Of a stretch of DNA of 64,000 nt, positions 10,840-23,062 are shown one piece after another. Both the position numbers and the translations under genes were made by a program. The first letter of the stretch is position 1. Each line of letters opens with the position of its first letter. The stretch comes from Penium margaritaceum (taxonomy: Eukaryota; Streptophyta; Zygnematophyceae; Desmidiales; Peniaceae). The DNA lies in the NCBI GenBank assembly GCA_023375785.1, contig SZWC01000030.1:438194-502193 (forward strand), read 5' to 3'. Below the pieces are notes generated by a model that was given only the letters and a program-made list of their open reading frames with translations, searched no databases and was not told the DNA's origin.

Positions 10840-12033
10840 TGGTCGAGTCAAGAGTTGTGTTCAAAACAAGGTCGGGAATGACTGTCACGTTGTGATGACC
10901 ATACCTCTGTCATGTATTTGTCAAATTTAAAATAAAGCACATGCAAATTATGTTGGAACTTGAGGAGAGAGGGAGCCTTAGAGCAGCGAGCATGTGTGAT
11001 TGGAAGGGCATCACTTGTGCTGAAGAATGGTTGTTCAATCAATCAAAATGATGGAGTACATATAGAGCTAGAGCTTGGGCAAGTCAGCCCTCTCACAAGC
11101 CACACCACTTAGCCATGGAAGCTAAGGCTCACACACTAGAGTCCATAATCTCACACAAGGGAGGAAATCAGCCTAGCAATCCGGCTGACCACTCACACAC
11201 GACCTTGAGAGCTAGAGAATGCTCTCATGGCACACTCCTAGTGGTCACATAACCCACAAACCCATGGAGAATCGCCATGTGTCCATGGCTAGCACACAAG
11301 GATCTCACCTCACCTAAAAAGTAAGGAGAGGTACCTTTATCCTAGTCAGCACACTCTGAGAAGGCAATCCTAAGACCAAGGACCTTTTTGGATATTTCTC
11401 CCATCAGGTCTTGACCCTGGACCTCTTGCCTTTTTCTTTTCTCAGGCTAAGGCATGGAGTCATCACCCATGCCCACCCAGACATCGACGGTCCATGACCC
11501 CCGAAACTTTGAAAATTCATATCTCCCAATCCGACCGTTGGATCGGCCTCAAACTTGGACCGTAGACATTTTGCCCACTGATCTTTCCAATGGTGAAGTC
11601 GGATCGGCAATCGGAGCAGGCAAAAAGGTACTTTCCTGGAACTTGCTCCTGTGGACCTGAAACTGAGCCAGATGGCTCCTTTCCCAACAAATTAAAGTAT
11701 TGTTCTTAAGTTTTTCATTGAGGAAAAATATTCACATTCTATTGGTACGTTTGGGAGAAACGCCATTTACAAGTTCGCTAGTGTGAGTAGGACTAGGAAT
11801 AGGAGCATACCATATTTTCAAAGGGCATATCTCTCAAAATCCCTTGTTAACGATTCTGCTTTATGGGTGGATCTGAAAGGTTTAAAGCTTAATTTTTTTA
11901 AGGACTAAAAATTCCCAGTTTTCTGGCCTCTACAGTCCATTTTGCTCTGAGATAGATTCATAGCAGAAGTAGCTATAGAAGCAGGGGTAGCGCCGCCTCT
12001 CAAGCAGAGCGTTGAGCATCACCAAAGCTCAAA
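10840..12033 (+). other. A2 leader, split by a solo LTR
   Basis: Family A leader in plus orientation, in two parts (10840-10950 and 11690-12033) around the solo LTR at 10951-11689. It matches the A6 leader (28587-29218), including the block just before gag that ends near CTCAAAATGGC. Confidence 0.75.
10951..11689 (-). mobile_element. Solo LTR, family A, in A2 leader
   Basis: A complete 739 bp minus-strand family A LTR is flanked by an exact 5 bp target duplication, AATTA (10946-10950 and 11690-11694). Leader sequence of A2 continues on both sides and no internal region is present. The exact duplication and clean ends show a true insertion followed by LTR-LTR recombination. Confidence 0.93.
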
Positions 12034-13045
12034 ATGGCAACAGCAAGTGTGATACCAGCAGTCCACTCCTTGGGGAGACTAGAAGGGCATGCCCACTTCA
12101 CATTTTGAAAGATCTATACAGACCTCCTTTTGGAGGAGAGGGGCTTATGGGAGGTGGTGAGCGGTGACGAGTGCGCTCCGTCTCCATAGGCAAAAGGCAT
12201 CACCGCAACTGAGGTAGTAGCGGGAAAGACGCCGTAAAAAGGTTCACTTGATGTAAGTTCATCTACAATTGCAGGAACGGCATATGAAGAGTGGAAGAAG
12301 GACAGGCAGGACTATAGGCTTCTTCTCAATACCATTTCTAACCCACATCTTCAGTACATGAGTCACAAGGCTAAGGCAAAAGAAGGACAGGACCGTTGTA
12401 TAAGAAGAGTGAGAGCAATGATTATGCATTCCTCAGTCTCTTGGAGGAGAAGATCATGGCGTTGAAAGGAGAGGGTGGCGAAGGAATAAAGGCTCACTTG
12501 GCCAGGGCGAAGCAGCTGCCAAAGCAGCTGAAAGCGGTCGGCAACCCTTTGGAAGAGATGAACTTGATCCTCCTCTTACGACGGGACTTCGAATGAGCTA
12601 TGGCACGATACGAGACACTTGATTTCATCTGCACGTCCTTGGTATACATGGAATTGTGTCGTAATGCAGTAAAACACAATGGCAATAGCAGCAGCGAAGC
12701 AAATTTTATGGCCATGGGCTCACGCAACCAGTAGTAGCAATAGTCTAGGTAGTAGAGAGGTAAAACGAAAGGCAACTGCCACTATTGGCACAAACAAGGA
12801 CACTAAAAGGAAGAGTGTTAAAGTTCAAGAAGGACCAGAAGGAACAGTATCACTACTAGTCCTTAGAACAGCAGCAGAAGCAGGAACCTCTAGAACACCC
12901 ACAGGAGTATCGAGAATAGTGTCAGCAACAGCAGTAGAACTAGACCGGTCTACGCCATTTTGGCAACATGAACGTGGCCAAGGAGATGTGTGACCGCCTC
13001 TTCATTGTGAAGTATGACATGTCACAGAAGGAGAAGGCGAATCTA
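12034..13045 (+). pseudogene. A2 gag remnant
   Basis: Family A gag in plus orientation, starting at the family's usual ATG (12034) right after the leader. The central gag block (about 12390-12600) shows EEKIMALKGEGGEGI and the QLPKQLKAVGNP stretch, equivalent to the conserved gag_2-type domain of A5 and A7. A tail matching the zinc-knuckle and Gln-rich region follows up to about 12960. It is broken in many places and diverged from the younger copies. Confidence 0.75.
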
Positions 13046-14491
13046 GCATGGTATAAGAACTCAGGGTGTATCGAGAGTCAAACACGCCATAAGGAGTTGT
13101 TTATGCAGCTGGTATCAATCCTCCCCGACCTACTGCTTTGGGTGATATTCAAATGGTTGATGCTGAGGGTATTGAGATTATGGAGTTGTAATTGGGGACC
13201 CCACATGGCATTAAAGTGGGAGTGTTGCATGACGTGCTTTATGTACTTGATGCCTCGTTCAAACGTCTCTTAACGTCCTCTCTCACCAATACAAAGTGCA
13301 AGTTGTCTTTCAAAACAAGTATGACTACATCCTTGACAAGGAAACAGAAGAGGAGTTGGCCAGGTCGGTGACGGAAGGCGACATGTACCGCCTGTTTGAA
13401 GGAACTAAGAACCTGCGTGAGCACATTCTTACAACAGTGGTGTAAGCAACACAAGGCAAAATCTGGCATACGCGCTACGGCCACATTGGCATACGCGCCT
13501 TGAAGCAATTTCAAACGAAGCAAATGGTGCATGACTTGCCGACCATCTCTAACTTAGAGCAGCAGTTGTGCATCGGCACGTTGGAGGGGAAGCAGCATCG
13601 TGAGGCATTCTGTCGAGTAGGGAAACGTACAAAGAGGGTATAGGAGCTCGTCCACACAGACTAGTGTAGCCCGATGCAGACCCACAGCTTTCAAGGCTCT
13701 AGGTGTTTTCTAACATTCATTGATGATTTTAGCCGTTAAATTGCAGAACACTTTTTTTCCAACGAGTAGTGCTTTCACAAGTTCAAGGAGTTCAAATTCA
13801 TGATGGAGAATGAGACAGACAAGAAAATCAAGGCGTTAACTAGCGACCATGGTGGCGAATACCTGAAGAAAGACTTCCACATCTACCTCATATTAGCTGG
13901 CATCAAGGCGTAGCACACCGTGCCATACTTGTTATAGCAAAACAGCGTAGAAGAACTCGCCAACTATACCATTGTCAAGTCGGCGCGCTCCATGGTTATC
14001 TTATGATTTTTTGATCATAGCAATTCGGACTGTGGTATACATCAAGAATCGTAGTCCAACCAAGGCATTCAAGCAGATGACGCCGTTTAAGGCCTGGTTT
14101 GGCAAGAAGCTACGAGTGGGCTATCTTTGTGCGTTTGACAGCTTAAGACATGCAAGTGCTCAAGGAGAAGCCGAGATGTGTGACAAAAAGTGCGCACAGA
14201 TGGTGATGATTGGTTATGGCGTGGCAAGCAAGGCCTATTGCCTGTACGAGAGAGATACGAGCCAGGTCATCATTTCCACAGATTTCGTCTTCAACCACGG
14301 CAACGTCATCGCCAACAACATTTTCTGTGAGGAAGCAAAAGAATTAGTAGCTAACGGGGCAGTGGGAGTAGATACGCTTTCTCATTCTATCTCTCTTCAC
14401 CCTTCCTCTACTCTGACAGTGGGAGAAAATCTCCACTCTCCCTTGTCTTGTGGAGCAGATACAATGGCCTCACTAGTAGAAGCCAAGGAAG
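13046..14491 (+). pseudogene. A2 protease-integrase remnant and linker
   Basis: This follows gag in plus orientation. A protease-type NSGC block near 13068 leads to the pre-integrase zinc region (about 13450-13600), the integrase core (about 13640-13980) and its C-terminal GKK..VGYLCAF block (about 14090-14150). A variable linker runs to the A3 insertion at 14491. A2 resumes at 48169, 33.7 kb further on, in the same linker. The last five bases (GGAAG, 14487-14491) are the left copy of the A3 target duplication. Confidence 0.8.
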
Positions 14492-15226
14492 TGTTGGAAC
14501 TGGACGAGAGAGAGGGAGCCTTGGAGCAGCGAGCATGTGGGACTGGAAGGGCATCACTTGTGTTGAAGAATGGTTATTAAATTACTGAAAATGATAGAGT
14601 ACATATAGAGCTAGAGCTTGAGCAAGTCAGCCCTCTAACAAGCCACACCACAGCCATGGAGACTAAGGCTCACACACTATAGTCCATAATCTCACAAAAG
14701 GGAGGAAATCAGCATAGCAATCAGGCTGACCACTCACACACGACGTAGAGAGCTAGAAAATAGTCTCATGGCACACTCCTAGTGGTCACATAACCCACAA
14801 TCCCATGGAGAATCGCCATGTGTCCATGGCTATCACAAGGATATCACCTGACCTAAAAAATAAGGACAGGTACCTTTTTCCTAGTCAGCACACTCTGAAA
14901 AGGCAACCCAAGAATCTAGGACCTTCTTGGATATTTCTCCCTTCAGGTCTAGATCTTGCACCTCTTTTTTTTTCTTTTCTCAGGCTAAGGCATGGAGCCA
15001 TCGCTTATGGTAACCCGGATATCAGCGGTCGATGACCCCAGAAACTTTGAAATTTCATATCTCCCAATCCGACACTTCGATCGGCCTCAAACTTAGACCG
15101 TAGACATTTTGCCATCTGATCTTTCCAATGATGAGTTTGAATTGACGATCAGAGGAGGCATTCGGTAGGTTCTTCAAACTTGCTCGTGTGGACCTGAAAC
15201 TAAGCCAGATGGCTTCTTTTCCAACA
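14492..15226 (-). repeat. 3' LTR of A3
   Basis: Minus-strand family A LTR of 735 bp, from TGTTGGAA to TCCAACA. It is followed directly by the RNase H end and the short purine tract that precede family A 3' LTRs. It pairs with 47431-48168. Confidence 0.88.
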
Positions 15227-15422
15227 ATCTCCCACTTTACCACAGTCAGAGTATGCTCAGTCCACATGTTTTCATGTATAATTGCTGCTACTCATGGGTC
15301 ACTGGCTTGGTGCAGAAATTAACAACCTGCTTGCCGGTTGGAGTAACCTCCAACTTGTTAAAACCCTCCTACACCATGTGCCTGATGAACTGATATGCAA
15401 TGTCAATGTCCTTGGTAAGTAC
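15227..15422 (-). pseudogene. A3 RNase H C-terminal remnant
   Basis: Minus-strand end of family A RNase H, equivalent to the last 65 or so codons in A6 and A7 (the region before the C-terminal CGLSPL). The A4 element begins at 15423, and A3 RNase H resumes at 43117. Confidence 0.8.
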
Positions 15423-16159
15423 AGTTGGATCTGGAGGAGAGAGGGAGCCTTGGAGCAGCGAGCATGTGGGATTGAAAGGGCATCACTTGTGTTGAAGAAT
15501 GGTTACTCAATCACTCAAAATGATGGATTACATATAGTGCTAGAGCTTGGACAAGTCAGCCCTCTCACAAGCCACACCACTTAGCCATGGAGGCTAAGGC
15601 TCACTCACTAGAGTCCATAATCTCACACAAGGGGAGAAATCAGCCTAGCAATCAGGCTGACCACTCACACACGACCTAGAGAGCTAGAGAATGCTCTCAT
15701 AGCACACTCCTAGTGGTCACATAACCCACAAACCCATGGAGATTCGCCATGTGTCCACGGCTAGCACACAAGGATCTTACCTCACCTAAAAAGTAAGGAG
15801 AGGTACCTTTATCCTAGTCAGCACACTCTGACAAGGCAATCCGAAGACCAAGGACCTTTTTGGATATTTCTCCCATCAGGTCTTGACCCTGGAACTCTTC
15901 CCTTTTTCTTTTCTCAGGCTACGGCATGGAGCCATCACCCATGCCCACCCAGAGACCGACAGTCCATGACCCCTGAAACTTGGAAAATTCATATCTCCCA
16001 ATCCGACCGTTGGATCGGCGTCAAACTTGGACCGTAGATATTTTGCCACCTGATCTTTCTAGTGGTGAAGTCAGATTGCAATCAGAGCAGGCATCTGGTA
16101 CTTTCTTGGAACTTGCTCCTGTGGACTTGAAACTGAGCCGGATGGCTCCTCTCCTAACA
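15423..16159 (-). repeat. 3' LTR of A4
   Basis: Minus-strand family A LTR, 737 bp, paired with 42379-43116 by shared private variants. It is next to the A4 RNase H end at 16160. Confidence 0.88.
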
Positions 16160-16587
16160 ATCTCCCACTTTGCCGCGGTCAGAGTGGATTGAGTCCACAT
16201 GCCTTCATGCAGAACTGCTTTTTCTCACGAGTCACTGGCTTGGTGCAGAAATCTGCGACCTCCTTGCTCATTGGAGTAAACTCCAGCTTGATAGCACCCT
16301 CTTGCACCATGTTCCTGATGAAGTGATATGCGATGTCAATGTGCTTGGTGTGTACATGGTGCTCAGGATTCTTGGCGAGTGCGATTGCGCTCTGGTTTTC
16401 GACGCGCATAGAAACTAGAACTGCTGCATTCCCACTCATCTGTGCCATAAGACGCTGAAGCCAAACTGCTTCCTTGGCTCCAAAGCTGAGAGATACGTAC
16501 TCAGCTTCTGTACTCGAGGTCGCCACGACCACCTGCCGCTTGCTGCACCAGCTAACGTCACCTCCTTTCATGAGAAATACATGTCCA
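16160..16587 (-). pseudogene. A4 RNase H remnant (distal part)
   Basis: Minus-strand RNase H of family A, reading about 140 codons: TSSTEAEYVSLSFGAKEAVW, then the NQSAIALAKNPEH string, HIDIAYHFIR and the C-terminal CGLNPL. This domain degrades the RNA of the RNA-DNA hybrid during reverse transcription. C1 cuts it at 16588 and the sequence continues at 24240. Confidence 0.88.
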
Positions 16588-17776
16588 TGTTGGAAAATCA
16601 GGATCTTCATCACTACAAGGCCGATTCCTGATCGGGTGGGACCGATGGACAGATCTCCTCGTCAGCCATCCACTGTCCAAATTTCAGGCAATTTGGATAG
16701 CTCGATCTGGAGATATGAGCAAAAGGAGAAAAGTGACATAGATCATGTCACTATCTCACAAGTGTCCCACTTTGTGCTCGGCATGGGCACTTGGGATACA
16801 AAAGGCAAGAGGGCTGGGGGAGAGGTCGCCACTCTCTCCCCCACCCCTCTGCCTACCCTATCGGACTCTACTCTACTCTGCTCTGCCGATGGCGGGGTCA
16901 GTTATCGTCATCCAGGAGTCTAACCCAGTACGAGGGCCTGCCGCAGCCTCCTATTGATTTGTTAGGATATTGCGGACGGTCACCTTAAGTTCTGGCGTAA
17001 TGTGCGGAAGTACAGCTCATGGCCTCGGTGAGGACCGAGTGCAAGTACGAGAGTGCGAGCGTGAGCTCCTCTCGATACGATGGGTGCTTATGTGGCTTCT
17101 GGTGGAGCAGCGGAAACACGGACCGAAGATCGGAGCAGATAGATGGGCTGCGACTGAGGCATCGGATCGAGAGAACAGAGCTACGGGACCTTTACAAACA
17201 ATGGATCGATGGATGGGAGAGCATTGCGTGGACAATGGAGCGATCGCAGTCATCGCGGGATCGAGAGTGCGAGCACGAGCTCCTCTTCACCCGACGAGCG
17301 AGAAGATCGACGGAAGCAGATGACCTGCCGCAGATCCGGACGATCTCGTCCGTGGATCGCACCGAGGGCGCTGGGCATCCGCCAGCCTCGGTCGCTCGGT
17401 GACTGGGGACACCGCCCGGCGTCCGGGACGCTCAAGGAAGACACAAGCGGACCGGACAGACCAAGCTCATGCATTCTGCTTGCACTTTGTATTTCCTAGT
17501 CACTAGACTAGTAGAATTAGGTAGTAGTTTCATTTGTAGATTTCTTCGTCTGTACTGCACCATTTTTCAAGTATAGCATATCGTTGGAAAGCTCAAGAGA
17601 CGAGCCGTGTACCTTTGACTTTTGTGTAACCTCTTGAATCGTCAGTGTGTCACAGAAAGAGATTCTTTGCAGCGTACAGTTGCAGTGTGTACAACACAGT
17701 GGATTCCAGTCACAGTTGTTTGATTTGTTGTATCTCCTGAGACACCTATGATCCTGGAGAAGTACTAATTTCTACA
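16588..17776 (+). repeat. 5' LTR of C1
   Basis: A 1,189 bp LTR from TGTTGGAAAATC to TTTCTACA, with the primer site starting 2 bases later. It pairs with 23063-24239. The several short open frames in both directions within 16970-17500 reflect the GC-rich middle of the LTR and have no family match. Confidence 0.95.
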
Positions 17777-17778
17777 TT

Positions 17779-17790
17779 TGGTATCAGAGC
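17779..17790 (+). other. Primer-binding site of C1
   Basis: TGGTATCAGAGC matches the initiator-Met tRNA site used by plant copia elements to prime minus-strand DNA synthesis. It lies 2 bases after the 5' LTR. Confidence 0.95.
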
Positions 17791-17822
17791 AGGAGGTGCC
17801 TTTACCAGGAGCATTCATCACC

Positions 17823-18960
17823 ATGGCGTTACTCACAGGAAGCAGCCATCATGATCATTTCAAGATACCAATCTTCAATGGCGACGACTACCAATCCTTT
17901 GCGTTCAACATGAAAATGGTATTCATGAACAAGGGACTATGGGGAGTGGTCACCGACCCACCTACAGACGTCGTGGACGCTAATGCCTCCACCGAGGAGA
18001 AAATCAGTCACAAAAGGCAATGTGACCAAGCTTTTGCAATCCTGGCTATGCAACTAGAAGAGCGGCTCAAGTTTCTCATTCGTGACGAAAATGCGGACCT
18101 CTGTCCGAGAACTGCATGGCGAGCCCTCAAGCGACGTTATCACAAGATCAGCGATGATGAGCTGGGTCATCTACTCAAAGAGTTTCATACTCAAAAAATG
18201 GAGGAACATACTCGGCTTGAGGATCATATCAGTCATTTGAAAGACCTTTCCAGTCGCATTACAGTCTTGGGTGAAGTCATTTCTGAAAGAGTGCTTGTTC
18301 AGACCTTGTTTCAGAGTCTTCCTACACGTTTTCAACACACAGTGAAATGCCTTCAAACCTTCAACAACGATCGACAGGAAGATGATGAAAAAATTGCACT
18401 CATCGGGTCTTTTGTTAAGAGCGCTCTAGACGCCATTAGGAACACTGTCCCAGATGTAGTAGCAGCAGTACAAGCAGCAGCAGGACCAGCAGCGGCCGCA
18501 GCGGCAGCAGCAACCAAGCCACATGTGCTGACCATTGAGAAGGCAACACAGGCTCTCATGCTGGACGAAGATGCCTACATCAAAGAAAACGGTGGTAAAG
18601 TTGGACTTTACGCAAAATATCAAGGACGACCAGATCGACGAACAAAGAAATACAAGACCTATGGGAACGCTCGTCCCAGCACCAACCAAGGCACTCAAGC
18701 TACCTATCAACCTCGACCTGGATATCCTCAACAATCTCCCAGGCCTTATGTTCATCCAGGGGATCGTATCTGTTGGTGATGCAACAAAAAGGGGCATATC
18801 CAACTTGACTGCCCGACTCGTCCAGAGCAACGACCGCGATTCAATGCACCAACACGCAACACTCCGAATGCTCTTCTCACTGATGAGACACCATCAGCCT
18901 TTCTCTCAGCTTTTTTAACACTGTTGGCTGATTTTTCCCATCTCATCTCAGGTTTTACAG
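17823..18960 (+). pseudogene. gag: C1 gag
   Basis: The first ATG after the primer site in good context is at 17823 (MALLTGSS). An upstream in-frame ATG at 17778 overlaps the primer site and is less likely. Residues 10-190 or so form the copia gag domain, with IPIFNGDDYQSF, an LKFLIRDENAD stretch and an RYHKISDDELGH segment. An alanine-rich tract follows near 18470-18520, then a basic region and a CCHC-type zinc knuckle (KKGHIQLDC, about 18772-18823). Such proteins coat the element RNA and form cytoplasmic particles. The copy is a fossil and not intact throughout. Confidence 0.9.
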
Positions 18961-19019
18961 GTCACAATTCCGCTGACACGCAGTAAAACTCGGATAGTGA
19001 CTCTATTCCCCAGCTAAAT

Positions 19020-20165
19020 TTCTTCACAGCCAACGCGACCGACTTCAAACAACACCCTTCAGACTCAAGCGGAGCAAATTCTGATTTCTCAATCAATCAT
19101 GAAAAATCCATCCTTGAAGAACCTGAAATGTGCTCCGTCGACTGTGCTTACCTACTCGCTGCGGGAGGCCTTGCCTGGATCATTGACTCGGGATGCACCA
19201 AGCATATGACCTGTCGCAAGGAATGGTTCACCACCTACACCCAGTATGCACAACCTCGCGGAGTTCGTGTGGGTGATGGAAGACTCATTCCAGCCTACGG
19301 TGAAGGTACTGTGCGAGTACTTATTACCCTTCAAGGGCAGCAGGTGACACGCACCTTCAGCCAGGTCTTATTCGTCCCTGAACTTGCGGCTAATCTCCTA
19401 TCCTTCAGACGGATCAACGACAACGGCTTCAAAGTGGTTTTTGATTTGGACAAGAACTGCAAGATTCTAGACAAGAAAGGGAACCTAGCAGCTGTTGCTA
19501 CTCGCACTGGTCACCTGACAATTCTCAACTCAGAGGAGGTGTCATCAGCTATGCTGACAAATGAACCAGAAGTCGCATTTATGGTAGCTGTTTCTTCTGC
19601 CTGCCGTCATCCCACCTCGGCTACTTCCACAGCTGACTTATGGCATCGCCGGCTTGCCCACGTCAACTATGACACTCTACACAACATGGCACAACAACAA
19701 TGGGTTCATGATCTCCCATCCGGACTTACGAAGCCATATGACACCACACCATGCAGCGGCTGTCTGACAGGTAAACAACATAAAAAACCATTCAAGGCTC
19801 ATCCAGCTACAACAACAACACAAAAACTGGAACTGCTTCACATGGACCTCTGCTACATCAAGGAAGGTTCCCTGTCAAACAAGCACTACTTCCTGGTCAT
19901 CATCGATGACTACAGCCAATTCGTTTGGGTCAAGTTTCTCCGCTACAAAAATGAAGCCACCGATATCATCAAGACCTGGATGCGGCAGATTGAAAATGAA
20001 ACAAACCTCACTGTGAAGAGAATCAGAACTGACAATGGTGGTGAGTTCATTTGTCACTTACTAAACTCCTTCTTCCAGCAGAAAGGTATCCAACACCAAC
20101 GCACCATTCCCTACACGCCTCAACAAAACGGGAAAGCTGAGCGCATGAATCAGACTCTTCTGTAA
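19020..20165 (+). pseudogene. pol: C1 protease and integrase core
   Basis: The frame includes the aspartic protease motif DSGC (19185-19196) with a downstream glycine-rich strand. It then shows the pre-integrase zinc region (HRRLAHVNYD, then CSGCLTGKQH, about 19640-19790) and the integrase core with its acidic residues in LHMDLC, RTDNGGEF and PQQNGKAER (about 19840-20150). The protease cleaves the polyprotein and the integrase inserts element DNA into the host genome. Placement of integrase before RT marks the copia superfamily. Confidence 0.93.
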
Positions 20166-20990
20166 CGCGCTCGGACAATGCTACACACAGCTACACTACC
20201 ATCCGTCTTTTGGGGAGAGGCTCTCTCCACTACAGCCTACATTACCAACCGACTTCCCATAGTCAAACTTCCCAATGCTACTCATACTCCATATGAAGCA
20301 TGGACAGGTGCAAAACCTCATCTACAACACATTCGAATCTTCCGCTGCACCGCTCACGTCTGGCTACGCCCAGAACTGCGCTCCAAGTTGGAGCCGCGGT
20401 CTAAGGCCTGTATCCTTCTTGGATATGAAGACAACCACGACATCTACAGAATTTGGGACACTGCTACACAAACCGTAGCCCGTGCACGACAACCCATTTT
20501 TTATGAAACCACATTCCTCAACACAAGGATTCTTCCTACTTCACCCATCGTCACCATACCTATGGACACGGCTCCCGAGCCCATTCAAAAGTTCAACGTT
20601 GACCCTGTCGTCGATGAACATGCTGATGTGCTTCCTCCAGTGCATCCTCATGAACACACCACTGGAGAATCCCTTCCATCATCAGCACCGGATACTCCGC
20701 CGCTGTCTACAGCCATCACTGGTCTTCGTCGCTCCGCCCGCAACCGCACTACTCCAACGTACTTTCAACATGCCATGCTCCACACATCAGATAATGAAGA
20801 TGACAGTGCTCTCGTCACTCAAGTCGTCGATCCCATCAGCTACAAGGACGCCATGCGTTGACCTGATGCAGCTCTTTGGCGCCAAGCCAGCCAAGAGGAA
20901 TTTGATCAGCTTAAAAAACAAGGTACATGGGATCTTGTCCCACAGCAAGTGGGTGTTTCGGAGAAAACTCAACAGTGCTGGCGAACCTGA
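20166..20990 (+). pseudogene. pol: C1 integrase C-terminus and linker
   Basis: Plus-strand continuation with the copia integrase tail (ITNRLPIVKL, PYEAWTGAKPH and LGYEDNHDIYRIWD) at about 20178-20480. A low-complexity, proline-rich linker runs to about 20850, followed by the ISYKDAMR block that opens the RT region in this superfamily. Confidence 0.88.
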
Positions 20991-21831
20991 CCGATACTAA
21001 GCTCGCCTCGTGGCCCGCGGTTACAGTCAGGTTCTCGGCGTCAACTACAGTGACACCTTCGCTCCAGTGGCCAAGTATTCCTCCATCCGTGTCATTCTGT
21101 CTCTTGCTACTGCTAACGGTTTGATTCTGCATCAGATGGATGTCAAATGCGCCTTTCTCAACAGAGACCTGAATAAGACCATCTACATGACACAACCCGA
21201 GGGCTTCGTGGAAGCTAACAAGGCTCATCTCGTATGTCGTCTCAAGCGCTCTCTTTATGGACTCAAACAGGCCCCACGCCAATGGAATATCAAGATTCAT
21301 GAGTTCTTCTTTGGGCAAAATCTGACCCGTCTCCATTCTGACCACTCGATCTACTATCGCTCCAGAGCCAACACCATCGACATCATCCTCTATGTCGATG
21401 ACCTCATCCTGTTTGGTCCCACGCTGGACACCATCTCCGCTTTCAAAGATCAGCTGTCTCGGCGTTTTGAGATGAGCGACATGGGTCCCTTGACATATTA
21501 CCTTGGCATTCAAGTGTATCAACAACGGAACAGTCACATCGTTCTCAATCAAGTCACGTATGCACAATGCGTTGGTGATAAGTTTCAACTCGGTGACGCC
21601 AACCCTATTGCTACACCCTTGGCACTCCAGCATGGCCTCACCAAAGTCCCCACTCCGGCGGATCTCCTCGCCCCCGCCAACGCCAAAGTTTTTCCCAGCA
21701 TGGTGGGCTCCCTGATGTATGCCTCTGTTGCCACCCGTCCTGATCTTTCCTATGTTGTTTGCATCCTCAGCCAAGGCTGCCAGAACACCACCGCCGCTCA
21801 CATCGTTGCGGCAAAACGAAGCGTTCGCTAG
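20991..21831 (+). pseudogene. pol: C1 reverse transcriptase
   Basis: This frame has the ordered copia RT blocks: YSDTFAPVAKYSSIR, MDVKCAFLN, QPEGF, LYGLKQAPRQW and the catalytic YVDD (21391-21402), then MGPLTYYLGIQV and the ATRPDLSY segment leading to RNase H. Active-site aspartates are visible. It copies element RNA into DNA inside the particle. This is the best preserved RT in the window outside A5. Confidence 0.93.
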
Positions 21832-22290
21832 TTGCGCTCCACCGCCGACCTTGGAATTTGGTACTCTTCCACCGGTGACAGCATTCTTCATGGCTTCTGC
21901 GACGCAGGTCTCTCCGGTGATCACGCCACCAGTTGATCGACATCTGGCTACGTCTTCCTTCTCAATGGAGGCCCCGTCAGTTGGCGCTCCAAGAAGCAAC
22001 TCACACCTACCACCATCAACTGCGACAACGAGGGCACCATTGCCCTCTCCGAGGATCCCGTTCTCCATGATCGCATGAAACACGTTCGCCAGCAGTATCA
22101 CTACGTCCGCGACGCGGTTGCCACCGGTGAGATTTGCATGCTCTACATTCCTACCGAGCAGCAATCTGCTGACATCTTCACCAAGCCTCCTTCTGCCGAC
22201 CGTCATGCTGCACTCTGTGCTCGCCTCGGCTTGCTCTCTCTCCCCGCTCCTGCATCCTCTGGGTCCTCTTCTTCCGTCCCCCCCGCATGA
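21832..22290 (+). pseudogene. pol: C1 RNase H
   Basis: The RNase H region follows RT. Recognisable pieces are a GGPVSWRSKKQ-type segment near 21970, an NEGTIALSEDP segment near 22030, then KHVRQQYHYVRD and ADIFTKP near 22075-22190. The last is a widespread signature near the copia pol end. A serine- and alanine-rich tail closes the frame near 22290. Confidence 0.87.
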
Positions 22291-23050
22291 GGCGTTGGGA
22301 TGGACGAAGATGACCGATGGCAATGCCGCTCTCCCCTCCTGTTTTCATGCCCCCCACATGAGGCGTTGGCATGGACGCGGGTTGCGGTTGGCCGCCACGC
22401 CCCTCTCCTCCTTGCTCTGCCCTCTCTTGCGCTCCCCGCATGGCCTCTCGGGTTCCCCCATATGAGGCGTTGGACCCAGTGGCCGTGCGTGGTGTCTACG
22501 CCTCTCTCCGCTCCTTCGCCATGTCTCCGCTCTCTCTCCTCTGTCGTGTTTGCACCCCCAGCTGTCTCGCGGCTCGGTCCTCGCATCCCGACAAACTGCA
22601 GGGTGCGGCTTGCTCCCCGTTACACGCCACACTCCGGGTACCCTGGGGGCCGCGCGTTCTCTTTTTGCATTTCTGTTCCATTCTTCATCTCGTCGCTCGC
22701 TTTCTGCAGTCAAGAAACCGATGGTGGGCTGCCGATGTCGGCCCACCATGGGTCCCGACCATGTGTGGGGTTTCTATCCCACATGTGCCAGGGCAGGAGG
22801 CTCCCCAATGGTACCCCTCCGATCTGCCATACGGCTCCGCCTAGGCATTGGCCCAAGTTGGGTACACCAAGGGTCCATCGGGTGCCTCCTGTTCTGCCAT
22901 TTTGTTCGGCATCGGCTTGGGCCGCCCGGGGGGGGAAGTTTCAACTCCACCGTCACTGAGCATTTATAGACGTGCGTGCCCCTGCCTCGCCCTCTCTTCT
23001 TCGCTGCCTGCTTTTCCGCTTGAATACCACCCCTTTTCGGGCTTGGTATT
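22291..23050 (+). other. C1 GC-rich 3' untranslated stretch with a repeated module
   Basis: About 760 bp separate pol from the purine tract, much longer than in family A (about 20 bp). The stretch is GC- and pyrimidine-rich. It carries a repeated ATGAGGCGTTGG module at about 22287, 22358 and 22462. Open frames of 130-220 codons run through it on both strands, but their proline-, arginine- and cysteine-rich products look like compositional artefacts. I assign no protein. Confidence 0.7.
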
Positions 23051-23062
23051 CAAGGGGGGGAA
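23051..23062 (+). other. Polypurine tract of C1
   Basis: CAAGGGGGGGAA lies directly before the 3' LTR. Such a tract resists RNase H and primes plus-strand DNA synthesis. Confidence 0.9.

Noticed and set aside
16970-17500. Several open frames in both directions in the C1 5' LTR
   Set aside because: They recur in the 3' LTR with differing lengths and have no protein family match.
20911-22323. A 470-codon open frame on the minus strand
   Set aside because: It lies antisense to C1 RT and RNase H. It has no recognisable domain and reflects the GC-rich third positions of the sense gene.
22300-22959. A 219-codon plus-strand frame after C1 pol, as a possible extra gene
   Set aside because: Its product is rich in Pro, Arg, Cys and Ser, frames of similar length run on both strands, and composition alone explains it.
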